This document shows positions 1 to 11,640 of a DNA stretch of 31,515 nucleotides, one piece after another. Below the pieces are notes generated by a model. It saw only the letters and a list, made by a program, of their open reading frames with translations, searched no databases and was not told where the DNA came from. The stretch is from Trachelipus rathkii (taxonomy: Eukaryota; Arthropoda; Malacostraca; Isopoda; Trachelipodidae): positions 1-31,515 of the forward strand of contig JABUQX010060242.1 of NCBI GenBank assembly GCA_015478945.1, in the 5' to 3' direction. Both the position numbers and the translations under genes were made by a program. Positions within the stretch are counted from its first letter, which is position 1. Each line of letters begins with the position of its first letter.

Positions 1-2095
1 TATTAATAATATATTATAGAAATATAGTATGGTTATATATGTAATATAGATAACTTCATAATAATTATTATAATTCCTTTTATTATATAGATGAATAATA
101 TATTAAAGTTAATTTTAATTGTATATATTTTCATATTATATAATTTTAAAAAATTTACAATATTTGATATATATATAATACTTAGTATATTTTATATATT
201 TTCATAGATATGTCTCGTTCGCCTCGTGATTTTATATAATAATATCTATCTCGCATTATTATTTATTCATTATTTTATTATATTATTATTTAATTATTAA
301 TATAAAATATTATTATATTATATAATTATACTGTATAAATAAATAAAATTAGCTATCCTCGCAATTAATAAGAAGTACTAAACTTCGAACCATTGCTTCA
401 GGTCCTATCGATAAAAACCGATCATTTATATATCATATTCTATCGGACTAATTATTATATTTATAGTAAATATACTATAATTATATATTACTAATTAATA
501 AGTATTTAATATTAATCCCATAATAATAATACTGATAAATTATTATATGTCAATGTGATTCACTTTAAAGACTACGTTTAATATATGCAGGTATATCGCG
601 CAAAAAAATTTATGTATTTATTATATATATACATATTACTTTGGGCCTCCGAATTTTCAGTTTTGTCTTTTTATGATAACTTTTACTTTATTTAAATTTT
701 TATCTTTTATCATATCAGATCATCAAAATCCATTGCACTCAGTATTCCACCTGAAGTCCGTTGGTTCTCTTTGGTAATGGTACATGTCAAATTGAAGCTC
801 TCGTAAAATCACTTGTAATCTTTTTAAATATTTTATCCATTGTTATATATTTAATGGAATAAGTGAGTAGTTTTACAAGGGTATCTTATATATAATATAT
901 ATTATAATATAATATTATATAATTAATGATATATATTCATTTAGTAATATATATATACTATATATTATATATTATATAATTATATAATCTTTGTTTTAGT
1001 TGTTTTGCTTTATTATAGGATATTATTTTAATATATATTATATATATTATTATTATATTATATATAATATAATACTTCATGGTATTATTATCATTAATAT
1101 ATTATATATTAATATATATATGAATCAGTATATGATATATATAATATATATATATATAGATATTAATATATAATATATATACATATAGTATATTATGATT
1201 AAGCTTATATATTTTTTTACACATATCTGTGATGAGCGGTAGAAAAATGAATTAAAAAACGATGCTTAATAGATATCAATATTAAGTATTAATCAATAAA
1301 TATAAATTTTATTATATATAGTCACTTCAAAGAGGTGGTCACTACCAAAAAAATATTTCTATGTACTGGAGGGCCTTGATGAAGTAAGACGTTACAGTCC
1401 CAATTATCTTGTTAATGATATATATGAATATTTTACATATAATTATATAATATATAAAATTAATATATTCACTACCTATACTAAATATTGATTATCACAC
1501 TGTTGAAGCTGTAATAGTCTATGTCGTACTTTAATCAAATGGTATATTTATATTATATTACGTGTTAATATTCAAATTAATAAGTAGTAATATATTATAT
1601 ATATTTAATAATAATTGATAAATTATTTAATTAAATATATTATAGATATAAATATTAATATATTATAATCTCATATATATATTTAAATTAATATTAAATT
1701 GTAAAATACTATATTATAATTATAATCAAGAATCTCGCCTGTGCCAAACTCAAACCTCTCTCCTTCAGAAATTCGTAAAGGTTGAGGTACGCCTATATAT
1801 ATATATATATATTTATATTATATAATATCACTATAATATATATAATATATATAATATATATATATATATTTATAAATATATAATATTATAGTATATTATA
1901 TTGATAATATATTATACTGAGAAAGTCTAGTTATGGACCCTTTGAACGGTCTTTTTTTTTAGCTGCAAAAAAATAGTAACGGTATCTATTATTGGACATA
2001 AATAGATCTTTCGTATTATATGGGATTCTGAGCAATTCAAATATATATGGACCTTGTTGAGCGTTTTACGACTTGCCGTCTGTTTATTTTTATTT
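1..2095. repeat. AT-rich tract with TA microsatellite islands
   Basis: The stretch is overwhelmingly A and T, with irregular TA/TAA/TTA runs, densest at about 900-1200, 1540-1720 and 1795-1915. Short islands of ordinary complexity occur near 720-830, 1215-1400 and 1725-1790. I find no protein, RNA or transposon signature in any of them. The TA runs are interrupted rather than pure, as expected of old expansions or of noisy long-read consensus. Confidence 0.85.
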
Positions 2096-2109
2096 TTTTA
2101 TTTTTTTAA

Positions 2110-2350
2110 CTAAAGGTAATTACTCAGGGTACCGCAAAGACTGGCAAGGAGTCGTGGGTCTCTTCGCCTTCGGGGAAGCGACAGGGTAAGGACTTTTCCT
2201 CCCCTTCCGGAAGGTTCCCCGAGCCCCTCTGGCCGCTTTGTGGTGAATTGGGTGTCACTGTGGTTCCTCCGTCCCTCCCCTACGGGGTATGGAAATCGTC
2301 CCTCCTTCTGCTCCCCGTCGGCTCAGAAGCCCATTTCACCCTACTTTGCC
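2110..2350. other. GC-richer island, unidentified
   Basis: Composition jumps from extreme AT to G/C-rich for about 240 bp and ends abruptly at a short (TA)n run near 2364. It contains small dyads, including CTTCCGGAAG at about 2203-2212. A plus-strand frame is open from 2248 to 2451, but its second half runs through TA repeat, so I do not call it a gene. The sharp edges suggest a fragment of an inserted element, but I cannot name the family. Confidence 0.45.
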
Positions 2351-3244
2351 GTGTAATACTTAACAATATATATATATATATATTATTAATATATTGTATT
2401 ACGCCAATATATAAATTCAATGATTGGTTTATAAGGTATATTATTATGTAAATCTTATAAATTCATGACTTAGACATATATTATATCACTTATATAATAT
2501 TACTAAAAATATATTATGAGAGAGAGAACTCAAGTAATCAAGATGAAATAATAACCTCTCAAGTAACTCTGAGAAAAGCTCAAGCGATGGCATATACCCC
2601 TAGTTTATGAGTCACATTGGGTAAAAATGTCTAAAAATTCGGTTCTGAAAATTGATAACATGAAGAAGGGTGCTTGATTTTTTTTAATATAACTTCAAAT
2701 ATATATTTTCCCTATGATCTTCTATATTATTTTTATATGTTATTTTAATTTATATAAGTTTAAAAAATTAAAGAATTTAGCTTATAGAGTCACAACGTTA
2801 TAGAGATCAGTCTTTGTCCATATATATATCACTATATATTATATATATTTTAATATTATATAGTTATATATATATAATAATAAATTTATAATTATATTAT
2901 ATATATTATAAAATATTGTTTATAACATAGAATATATATCGGCAGCCTCGCAGAGAACGCATCAATGCATGAAACTAAAATATTATAACAAGTCTACAAA
3001 AGAGAAAAAAATAACATTTTTGAGATTTTAGCAATTTCACTGATGAAACTTAAAAAAAACCTTATTCTTATTCTAGATATTCTTATCTTTATATCACTTA
3101 TATAGAACTATTAAAATTAGATCGTAGGTCAGTCTTTGTGTGATTGACCCTTTGAATCCGTACTATTACAACGAGAGCAAGAAGTTGCCAAATAGTATTT
3201 GAAGTTTACGTATTTGAAAAAATATTATTTCTTTTTATCTTTTT
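2351..3244. other. AT-rich non-coding stretch
   Basis: Anonymous AT-rich sequence with short TA arrays at about 2364-2400 and 2818-2935. No conserved protein motif, RNA fold or transposon end was recognised on either strand. Confidence 0.7.
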
Positions 3245-3400
3245 ATAATCCTTTTTAGGGGGTTCGAGCCGACGTATGAGTGACAAGAGAGGGGAACGAA
3301 TCCCCCAGTCAGTCGCCCGGTAAGTCGAGAACTCACACGGATGTTGCTCACCAGATCTGGTGTTTACTCCGTGGGATTTGCTTTTATGTTTAATAAACGA
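3245..3400. other. GC-richer island with B-box-like motif and palindrome
   Basis: About 155 bp of balanced composition sit inside AT-rich DNA. Near its left edge is GGTTCGAGCC, which resembles the internal B box of pol III genes, but no A box (TRGCNNAGYNGG type) lies at the expected distance upstream. Further right is the perfect 14-bp palindrome CACCAGATCTGGTG, near 3349-3362. It may be a fragment of a SINE or another short element; the evidence does not decide. Confidence 0.35.
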
Positions 3401-3717
3401 AAAAATTGATCAAACATGTTGGAACATCTGTCTGACTGACATTCATCATTTCGAATAGCGAGTCTTTCTGGAATTTCTCAAAAACGTAATGTCTTAATTA
3501 CAATTTTTTCAAACATTTTTAATCTTTCTCAGTCGTTACATTTGTGAAAAGCGTTATTTTTTACTTTTCATGTATTTAAATTCATTGTGAGAAAATGTTC
3601 CCTAGATATTAGTAAAAATGTTTATCTCTATTTTTCCTTCTCTCGCTTCATGGTTTTTCTGTCTTTCGGCTTCCACCCCGCCTGCATATCAGTTGGTTTC
3701 GTGGCGGCGCTTCGACC
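3401..3717. other. Non-coding stretch, nothing recognised
   Basis: The sequence is of ordinary complexity. A plus-strand frame is open at 3587-3775, but it runs into the following TA array and has no recognisable domain. Confidence 0.6.
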
Positions 3718-4340
3718 TATACTATATAATATAATATATATATATAATATATATAACAGTATACAAAAATACTAAATAACTATATATTGATATTATAATA
3801 TCTGAGTGCTCTAATATTATATCTATACTAAGTACTCTCTATTATACTATATATATGTATATATATTGTATACTCTATTATATATATACCAGTTTTTTAT
3901 ATAATTAATGATATATTATCTATAATATCTAATATGATAGTATATATATTATATATATATATGTAGTATATATAGTATATAATATATATCTATAAATAAC
4001 TATTATGTGTGGGTATAGTGATATCGTATTATGACGTATACTAATACTATATAGTACTACCTATATCAGACTGTATCTATATAATTCCATGACTTGATAC
4101 TGAGCGTAAGGCCGTGATTTCATTAAGGGGGAAAGGTTGGTGATATAGTTACTCCATCCACCCTATAGACCATCTATATGAATTATACGTATAGTAATTA
4201 TATATTAATTATACCTATATAATTATATACTATGTATGAGCATAATGGATTATAGTATAATGATAGTATAATATAATTATTATTATATAGCTATATATAA
4301 TATATATATCTATATAATATTATATTATACGATAATTTGT
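3718..4340. repeat. Interrupted (TA)n arrays
   Basis: Dense TA/TATAATA runs occupy about 3718-4020 and 4165-4330. A short unique island at about 4080-4165 separates them. They are microsatellite-derived and non-coding. Confidence 0.85.
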
Positions 4341-4689
4341 CTCATATACATTATTCCTCGTCCGGGGTGCTTGCTACTGAGATTGGGGCACGATGAGGTA
4401 TAGACATATTTACACAAGAATTAAAGGATACGATGATAGTCTTGTCACTTTGATCAGCTATTTAAGTTATTGGGAGTTACTGTCGTACTGAATTATAAAT
4501 ATCCGAAATTGATTAAACCAAGTTGTTAGGTTGTAAAATTCTAGAGAAATCTATTTGTTGAAATTTAGGGAGTTGACAAAATAATACATCAGGGTACGAA
4601 AACATTTTGGAGAGAATTTATTATATTAAAATTAATATGATATAATGGACTGTTTCAAATAAGAGATTTCTTTGGTATAAATAAATTTA
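4341..4689. other. Non-coding stretch with imperfect inverted repeat
   Basis: Sequence of ordinary complexity. At about 4356-4399 a CCTCGTC...GC arm faces GCACGATGAGG, an imperfect dyad too irregular to call a defined element. No gene was recognised. Confidence 0.5.
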
Positions 4690-4720
4690 TCAACTATATA
4701 TTATATATATATATTATATA

Positions 4721-4754
<34 letters not shown>

Positions 4755-4837
4755 TACTATAATAATATAGTGATATAAGTCTATATAATATATATAATTA
4801 TAGTAATTTGAAATATATAGCAATATTGATGTATATA
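4690..4837. repeat. (TA)n microsatellite
   Basis: A nearly pure TA array at about 4697-4755 continues as a looser TA-rich tract up to the left target duplication of the hAT-like element. Confidence 0.85.
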
Positions 4838-4845
4838 GTAATACA
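4838..4845. repeat. Left target-site duplication (candidate)
   Basis: GTAATACA immediately precedes the left transposon terminus. It matches GTTATATA at 7092-7099, just outside the right terminus, at 6 of 8 positions. Eight base pairs is the duplication length known for hAT transposons. Because the flanks are TA-rich, part of the match could be chance. Confidence 0.5.
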
Positions 4846-4940
4846 CCAAGGGTTGGGCTAACGCGTTTAAATGGTATCCGTTAATTAACTTCGTTAATTT
4901 TTTCGCTTAACTCATTTTATACTGCTTTTCGTTAATTTCG
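4846..4940 (+). repeat. Left terminal inverted repeat with subterminal CGTTAA motifs
   Basis: The terminus CCAAGGGTTGGGC is followed by CGTTAA at about 4879, 4892 and 4930, each in the context CGTTAATT. In the hAT family, subterminal repeats of this kind are transposase-binding sites; that role here is inferred. Confidence 0.65.
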
Positions 4941-6939
4941 AAAGATAGTACAGGACGTATATAACGTAGTTAGCATCTTGGTGAATTACAGTTGAACTGA
5001 GAGGTTAATCATTTCCCCTCATCCGGTTAACCGTTACTTTTTATTACGAGTTTATGAAAATATTTTCTTATCAGATTTTATAATGTATTAGAAGGTTTAA
5101 TTTCATATAGAAATAACTTTTTTTTTTCCAATAGTTCCTAAAGCTCCTCTCAATGGCTCAAAAATGTGTATCTGTACTCGGTTATTATCCCGTTTAGTGA
5201 TGTTTAACACAGGGTTGGAAAATAAAGCCTTCGAGTTTCTGAGGGAATGTGCTACGTGCTGACCGCCCCTCGTTCACTATATATCTTTCTGTCTTAAATA
5301 CTGAGTTATGTTCCCAGTCTAGTGTTGGATGAGCATCGCACATGTCCTTATTTCGAAAAATACAGAGCCACTTCTGATTCTTCTACTATACGCCCTATAG
5401 CTCTGCATCTTGTATTCTCATCCCAAGGGACTTAACGAAGACGACTTTCTCAACTCCACTGTTTTAGACCATCTGGAATCTAATTCTGCTTCTATTCCGA
5501 TCGAACAGATAGCGCTTTTTTGGTTTCAATGTGCTAGCTGAGCCGATATAATCTTTTATTTAACCGAAATTTATGGTTATTTCCGCTCACTTACGGAGAC
5601 TTACGTGCCAGACTTGAGCAGTAGCGTGAAGCTTGACAATTATTCACAAAGTCATTCTTATCCTTGGGTATCGGCACGCATTTGCTGTTCCAAGCTCCCC
5701 TCTTTGGGTTTCCCCTTTCTCTTTGCATTATCTGTATGTTATCTGTATCGAAGTCGCTTAATCATCGGGCTTCTGGTTTGTTGGAGCGACTTCTTCTTTT
5801 CTGTAAATAGGGGTGTTCCTCTCAGAGTTTCGATCTTTACTCCGTATATTTATTCTAAAATTTCTTAATAGACAGCTTCTCATCTGCACATCTATCTCTA
5901 ATCATCTTCATCAGTTGATGACGATCCTTATTATCTTGCAACCTCAGTTTCAATTCTGGCCTCCATCTTTTATCTGTCTTCTAGATAGCCTCTACGGGTC
6001 TTAAATCTTTTAAAGATTCTATTCTTCGCTGATCTAGGATAGAAATTTCGCCGGGTGAGGTCGTTCACTCTGCTGAATTCAACATTCATTTAAAAAGCTC
6101 AACTTCTACAAAATCTCCGCTCTCTAAAGATAGCCTTCTATTACTTTCCCTATCTTTTTGACGTCTTCTCTCTCTCGTCTCTCCTGTTGACAATATACAC
6201 CTTGGATTAAAATAAAGTAAAAAATTCTTGGAATCCACATCACAACGGTTGCTTGGGTGGCCTCAAAGAAATCTTGGTAGCTTCTGTTAAAGACATGCGA
6301 GATGGTCTTTTTTGTTCTCTTCTCTAGGTTAAGCATTCCAGAATATACAAGGAGTCTCTATTTTCGCACTTGTTTATACGGAGTCAATGTTCTCGATCAT
6401 CTGGGGGGCTTTCAGTGGTTTCACCGCGTGCTTTTGGGAAACAGGTCGAGTCAAAAGCTAAATCAGGTTTAATAATACTATTTGTTACTTTCACAGTTCA
6501 CTTGACCTCTATTCTATTGCGGCTCGTGTAATGCTGCTTTATCTCTTTATTTATAATGTATATAGGTATCACGCAGCGGCCCAAGCTGTTACGAGGAAAT
6601 TAACCACATCTTCGCGTACTCCTGACCTGTAAGACGCCCTCTGACACAAGCGTGCTTTGATGTCTTGCGCATTGAGTTTTTGTTAGGATATTGGTAACTC
6701 AGGCTAGTTCGGTGCGGGTTGCTTCCTTCTTCCGTGCCACTACTGTTCTGCTGGAACTCTCTTCCAGTCTTATCTGTTTTCCTGCTGAATTTAATTCACG
6801 TCACTTTTAACCCTCGTCTGTTATCATCTGCGTAATTTGCGTCTATCGGATGAAATTTTTATCTTGCAACAGACCCCTCTTGAATAGGCTCTGCCCTTAG
6901 AGTGGTGGTGAATAACTGGTATATAAAAAAAACAAATTT

Positions 6940-7091
6940 GAAGACGGTTAGCGTTAAGGATTAACGAGAACTTCCCTACATTCTGTTACCGAATAAACGC
7001 TTTAATGAATTACCGTTAATTTTTTTGTTAACTGGATTTAGAATTAACGAAGGTTAACAATTTCCTCATTAACGGTGCCCTCACCCTTTGG
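6940..7091 (-). repeat. Right terminal inverted repeat with subterminal CGTTAA motifs
   Basis: Read on the minus strand, it begins CCAAAGGGTGAGGGC and then contains CGTTAA at about 7072, 7049 and 7017, with TTAACG at the inner edge near 6961. Order and spacing resemble the left end, with small indels. Confidence 0.65.
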
Positions 7092-7250
7092 GTTATATAT
7101 AAAATATCTAATATATATATATATATAAATATTATATTATATATATATATACTTATATATATTATTAATATTATATTATATTATATATATATATCGTATA
7201 TTATTGATATTATATTATATCGTATATATAGTATATATTTAGTATATAAC
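7092..7250. repeat. (TA)n microsatellite
   Basis: A TA/TATTA array starts directly at the right end of the hAT-like element. Its first eight bases (7092-7099) are the candidate right target duplication. Confidence 0.85.
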
Positions 7251-7393
7251 ACTCTTTTCGTACGGCCGTAGCCCAACGTTAGTATTTAGTCAAGCTTAGG
7301 GGTATGTAAAGAAAAGAATTTAGAAAAGAATCGGGTATACGACGAGTTTTATTCTCGTCGATAGAATTGTCTACTGTTATTTTATTTCACATT

Positions 7394-7890
7394 CTAGAAA
7401 AATCTCAGTTTGAAATCGAGACCCCTCGTATGCTTCCTGTATTCATCATACATGCATATAAAGGTTTCCTGGAGCAAATCTATTTTCTTTGGATCCATGT
7501 CTTTTTTAGGTATTCTCGGCTCATAGTACGGACTCAGTTTCTTCCGTAGGCTTGTTGTTAAATGGAATGACACAGAAGGGATTTCCACAGCAGCCTTTGT
7601 AACATCGCATATCCCTACGGCTTCCGTTCCAAATAATTATCGGACAATGGACTCTATCAACTGCTTTAAATATTTTCGCTTTCGAGCAAATGGAATGTAT
7701 AAAAATGAAAGAATTTTTAGGTCATTAAGCATCGAAATTGTCACATATAAATTTTCTAGCTTCCAATTTCCGGATAAATTATTAATGGGATTGAACATCC
7801 TAAACCGAGTAGCAAATATCATTATATCAATTGGTTTGTCGTTGAACCATTCTTCAATTTCTTCGATTACAACTAATCAGCATTTATAAA
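7394..7890 (-). pseudogene. Open segments of unknown identity, possibly one decayed ORF
   Basis: Two minus-strand stretches lack stops: from about 7889 down to 7637, and from 7588 down to 7394. They encode lysine- and glutamate-rich peptides, the first with EEIEEWFNDKP near its start. They lie downstream of, and on the same strand as, the zinc-finger remnant at 9200-9400, so they could be the far end of one transposase-like gene. I recognise no domain in either. The plus strand is also open over 7647-7889, so chance is a real alternative. Confidence 0.2.
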
Positions 7891-8959
7891 ATCTTCATCT
7901 TTAACATGCCTATCTTTGTCTATCTTCAGCGCAACGAGGTCCACTTCAGAATGCAGAACTCTCCATTATTTCACACAGAACGTTTTTTTGTAAGTCACTA
8001 TTGACGTCCGCACACTGGATTTGCAATACTTATTTCAAGTGCATTTTGTTTCCAGTTTAGCGGGAATGACTTTGGTAAATACTAAAGTCTTTCTTTTGCA
8101 AGCATTGCTAAGATACAGAGAGTCAACTAAGGAGTTCATTACTTTACATAACGAGAGGTGACAAGCAAAAATCTAATTTCTGAAATTTTCCAGCAATATG
8201 CCCCCTGCAAGTTATGAAAGGTCTGTCCCATCTTTGTGGATATGCTCACAAGCATCAAATTGATTTTAAGCCTCCTGAAGAGGCATCTCAGCGTATCTTA
8301 GTAATGAGATACACCACTCACTCAATGACATTCTGGAATTTGAAGATTGGACTCATTGATTAATGATTGAATATCATGCAAAATATTTTCTTTTTTTTTG
8401 CGACTTGCTAAAATCTCAGTTTGCAAATGGTGGGTCCTGTACATTGATAAAAAAAAAACTTGTTTGAACCTATTGATTGTTATTTCCTGCAGAGACTGCT
8501 GGCACAGAGGACAATATATGTGTCATCTACACAGTGTATATACAGAATTTCTTTCTTTGCCTTGTTCTGAAAAGCTCCTTTTTCTTACACCTCCATCATA
8601 TTAACAGGAACACAATCAGATACCAAAAGTAATTAATGTTGTCAATATTAAAATCAATGATCAGTCAAGCTCCTTAATTATCAGCATTGGAATAAGTTTC
8701 TGCTTTTCATTGGATATATTTAACAATTGACAGAGAATTTTTCTAACGTCCATGTTTATTTATAGTTCAAAATGACTCTAAACATTATACCATATACCTC
8801 TCATTTCCATTTCTTAAAGAAGAGCTCTCATCTGCTAAAACGGGAAGAACTTCTTGCTTTTTTCTTTCAATGTTTTTTTTCAACACATCTTTCCAAAACT
8901 TTGCCCATACATAACAGATTCACCGGCAGTGTCCTTCGCTGCCTGTACATTCGACCTAC
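7891..8959. other. Stretch without a recognisable gene
   Basis: Balanced-composition sequence with stops in all frames. Plus-strand frames at 8398-8604 and 8772-9053 have no domain I recognise. It may be the decayed middle of the element whose zinc-finger end is at 9200-9400. Confidence 0.4.
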
Positions 8960-9519
8960 TCAATCTGATGCTTTCTCTCCATTTTTAAAATCATCATTAA
9001 ATTTGTCCAAAACTTTCAATCCAACTCTGATATTTAGTAGTGTAAGGCTGTAAACTTTCTTTACCAAAAATACAACCCTCGCAAAAGTACTTTTAAACCT
9101 CCTATTTAATCTTTCACTTTCACCAGTTGAACATTTTGAACGGTGGAATCGGTTTTTCTTCATAGCCTGTCTCCTGAGGTTTGCCATTTCTACCTTTATA
9201 GTGTGAAACTGAAGAGTGTTCATGCTTCTCTAATTCCTATTTTTTATAAAACTTTCTTGAAAGTTTGTGAATGGAACTGAATAACCCACCAGTCTTTTGT
9301 ACAACATTTGCATCATTTTTCATCAAATTTTGGCACAGTTTACAACAAAATGCGGCTCGTTTTTCTTCACTGTATGCCATCCAACTATATTTCTGTTTCC
9401 CAGTGTTTACTGCAATAGCGTTGTTTGTCAGAAGATTTTGCGGAATGGTTGAGTTGGATGATCTGCAAGCTTTATTTTCAACATTCTTTAAATCAGTAGG
9501 TTTAATTTGTGATAATTGA
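8960..9519 (-). pseudogene. TTF-type zinc finger remnant (hAT/ZMYM-like)
   Basis: Read from 9519 towards 9200 on the minus strand, one frame gives KYSWMAYSEEKRAAFC, then a CxxC pair (CKLC). About 20 residues on come FSSIHKLSRK and, after one in-frame TAG, ELEKHEHSSVSH. The order W-x(2)-Y, then C-x(2)-C, then F...K...L-x(2)-H-x(3-4)-H is the layout of the TTF-type zinc finger. That finger is found at the N-terminus of ZMYM/DUF4371-type hAT transposases and their domesticated relatives. A further frame (9223-8960) follows with SERLNRRFK and FLVKK and may be the next part of the same protein. The TAG and later stops show decay or sequencing error. No catalytic domain was confirmed downstream, and I found no terminal repeats for this copy. 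Confidence 0.45.
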
Positions 9520-9884
9520 TACGTCTGCGGCGGTTTCCCTCTCCTCGAATTTTTTACAATTTCAAACAGATATTCCTATATGAAGTAACAAGTTCTTCAT
9601 AACCAATACACATGTATCAATTTATCTATTAAAATACAGTCGAACAATATGTCTGATCTTAAACAAGATCACGTACAATGGCTAATAAAATGGAGAAGTA
9701 CACATAAACGAATCTGTGCACGATAGGCGATCAAAAAGTGCATGTAACTGCATTGCGAATTAGCATATTTTTTTGATTTCACAACTAAGATACTCGCAAT
9801 TCACGAAGTTCTCAAGTTTTTAAATAAAAAAGTAGAAAACTATATCCAAATCTCCATATGCATTGCAATTGAAAATCGCTGGAT
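9520..9884. other. Non-coding stretch, nothing recognised
   Basis: AT-rich sequence of ordinary complexity between the zinc-finger remnant and the next TA array. It could include the 5' end of the element that carried the zinc finger, but I see no terminal repeat. Confidence 0.5.
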
Positions 9885-10005
9885 ACTATATATATAATAA
9901 TAATATAAATAATATGATACTTATGAATTATTATGATATATATATAATATATATAATTATATATATAAATAGTTTATCTTATTTTATATATATATTTTAA
10001 TATAT
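9885..10005. repeat. (TA)n-rich array
   Basis: Interrupted TATA/TAATA runs over about 120 bp; non-coding. Confidence 0.8.
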
Positions 10006-11130
10006 TTTCTATCTCCACACAATAAATAATAGATGGGTTTATTCAGGGTTAATGGTGGTGGATGCTGATTTTCTTTTTTTTTATCTTTATCCCATCATGT
10101 CCCAGTACTGTTCTATGGTAATGACGTCTTAATTGTAGGTTCCCTTTTAAAAGTTTTATGTGTACATTATTCAAATATTTCTGGATTATTCGAGCTGCTT
10201 ACAGTCTGACATTTTTCTGTATTAGAATGAATCCATCTCCGATGCCAGGTGTAAATGAGACAATGTATAGGCTTGTGATGTTGGCAATGTAGTGTTTAGC
10301 ATTTTGGCGACAACCATCAATAAATTAATGCTCCTTCAAAGAAACGCCACATAACACAATCTCTGGTCCTATCCGTATAATGTGCTGAATCGAATGTTTC
10401 ATGCAGAATTTCTTTCATTTGCCAGACGAATTCACTCTTAGAAGTCGATCGAGGGTTACAAATTTATGTGTAAATAAGACTTTCGCCCAATAATCAATGT
10501 ACTAATTAAGATGTTCTATTATTAGTGCCAGTGTTGATCTGCGATGTCTCTCAGATAGTCTTGAAATTGTTACTGGTCTTCAAGGGTGATAATTTTGCTG
10601 AGCAATTCATCGTCTTATATTTGTATTTACCCGAACCCATGAACATCTTCCAATTGCATTAAGCCTTAAAAGTTTCTTAAGTTTAATAAAGCATACCCAA
10701 ACAATCCATAGTTTTGCAAAACGCTTCTCCATTACTGTCGATACTCTAAAAATGATTATTTATTGATTAACCGAACCTTCTCCAGAGTTTGCGATGCTCA
10801 TGTTATTTACCTAACAGTTTCAGCTTGAACATATTTATAACCTATTAAGTTACTATTTCCCCGCACCACTGTTACTGTGATGCTGACCACTACAGGAATT
10901 ATTTTAAAGTTAACGATTCTTATGGAATATATAACCACAGTATCTCAATGCTTTCTCTGATTTGTCATTTTTGATGCTTTGCAGTGAATACATTCACAGT
11001 TTTATAATAGTTATCTGTCATGTTTTGTGTTATGTAATTTTTATTAAACATATTCTATTTACCAATTACAATCATCGAAACTTTTCCTTTAATTTCTAAA
11101 TACAACTTAAACAGTTATTGTGCTTTAATT
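10006..11130. other. Anonymous non-coding stretch
   Basis: About 1.1 kb of ordinary-complexity AT-rich DNA with no frame over 60 codons. I see no RNA gene, transposon end or tandem repeat. It could be ordinary intergenic or intronic sequence. Confidence 0.6.
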
Positions 11131-11401
11131 AATTAATTAATATAGTATATATCTATATATATAGTATATATATATTATATAATATATAATATATTATATA
11201 ATATATATATATATATATAATGAAAAGGTTTGCATGGTCAACACCTGGAAAGAAACTGGATGCAAAAAATAACTTCGATTATGTTCTCCTTATGTGTACA
11301 ATTTTAGAATGATAAACTATTTTGAAGGCAAATTAAAAAAAAGAAATATAATATATTATATATACATAATTAATATATTATATATTAATATATATATTAT
11401 G

Positions 11402-11434
<33 letters not shown>

Positions 11435-11465
11435 ATATATATTATATATGCTATATATTATATAG
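11131..11465. repeat. (TA)n arrays
   Basis: Two TA arrays (about 11140-11222 and 11345-11465) are separated by a 120-bp unique island. The apparent plus-strand frame at 11294-11485 mostly translates the TA repeat as an Ile/Tyr polymer and is not a gene. Confidence 0.85.
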
Positions 11466-11640
11466 GCGAAAGCGGAGACGTTTAAAAAGAGAGTGGAAAA
11501 GAAAAAAGAAGATTCAGAAGAAAGGAAATTATAGAAGAGAACGCAAGGAAACACAGATTCTGGCAACGACGGATTGGAATTGAGTTGCTGGGGAAGATGG
11601 TTCTGAGAACATTATGATCGTATTGGGACAACGTTTAGAA
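11466..11640 (+). other. Purine-rich segment, possible coding remnant
   Basis: The composition is strikingly A/G-rich on the plus strand, like the sense strand of the LINEs in this window. One frame gives a basic peptide of about 37 codons containing EENARKHRFW, ending at TGA. The adjacent frame upstream reads FKKRVEKKKEDSEE. This could be a short shard of a retroelement ORF, but no family motif identifies it. Confidence 0.25.

Larger units (their letters stand above)
4846..7091. mobile_element. hAT-like DNA transposon, decayed or non-autonomous
   Basis: The left end starts CCAAGGGTTGGGC. The right end, read inward on the minus strand, starts CCAAAGGGTGAGGGC, so the outermost bases mirror each other as CCAAGGG...CCCTTTGG. 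Homology continues inward: GTTAATTAACTTCGTTAATT on the left corresponds to GTTAACCTTCGTTAATT on the right. Several CGTTAA/TTAACG copies cluster within about 100 bp of each end. Imperfect 8-bp repeats flank the ends. Terminal inverted repeats beginning CA(A/G)GG, subterminal repeats and 8-bp duplications are hAT-superfamily hallmarks. The interior has balanced composition, unlike the flanks, but no frame over 90 codons and no recognisable transposase (no BED finger, RNase H-like or dimerisation block that I could confirm). It is either a non-autonomous derivative or a badly decayed autonomous copy. Confidence 0.68.

Noticed and set aside
4356..4399. Imperfect inverted repeat as a terminator or hairpin element
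   Set aside because: The arms need several mismatches and gaps, and there is no gene nearby to give it a role.
11294..11485. Open frame with Ile/Tyr-rich product
   Set aside because: It is a translation of the TA microsatellite and has no independent coding evidence.
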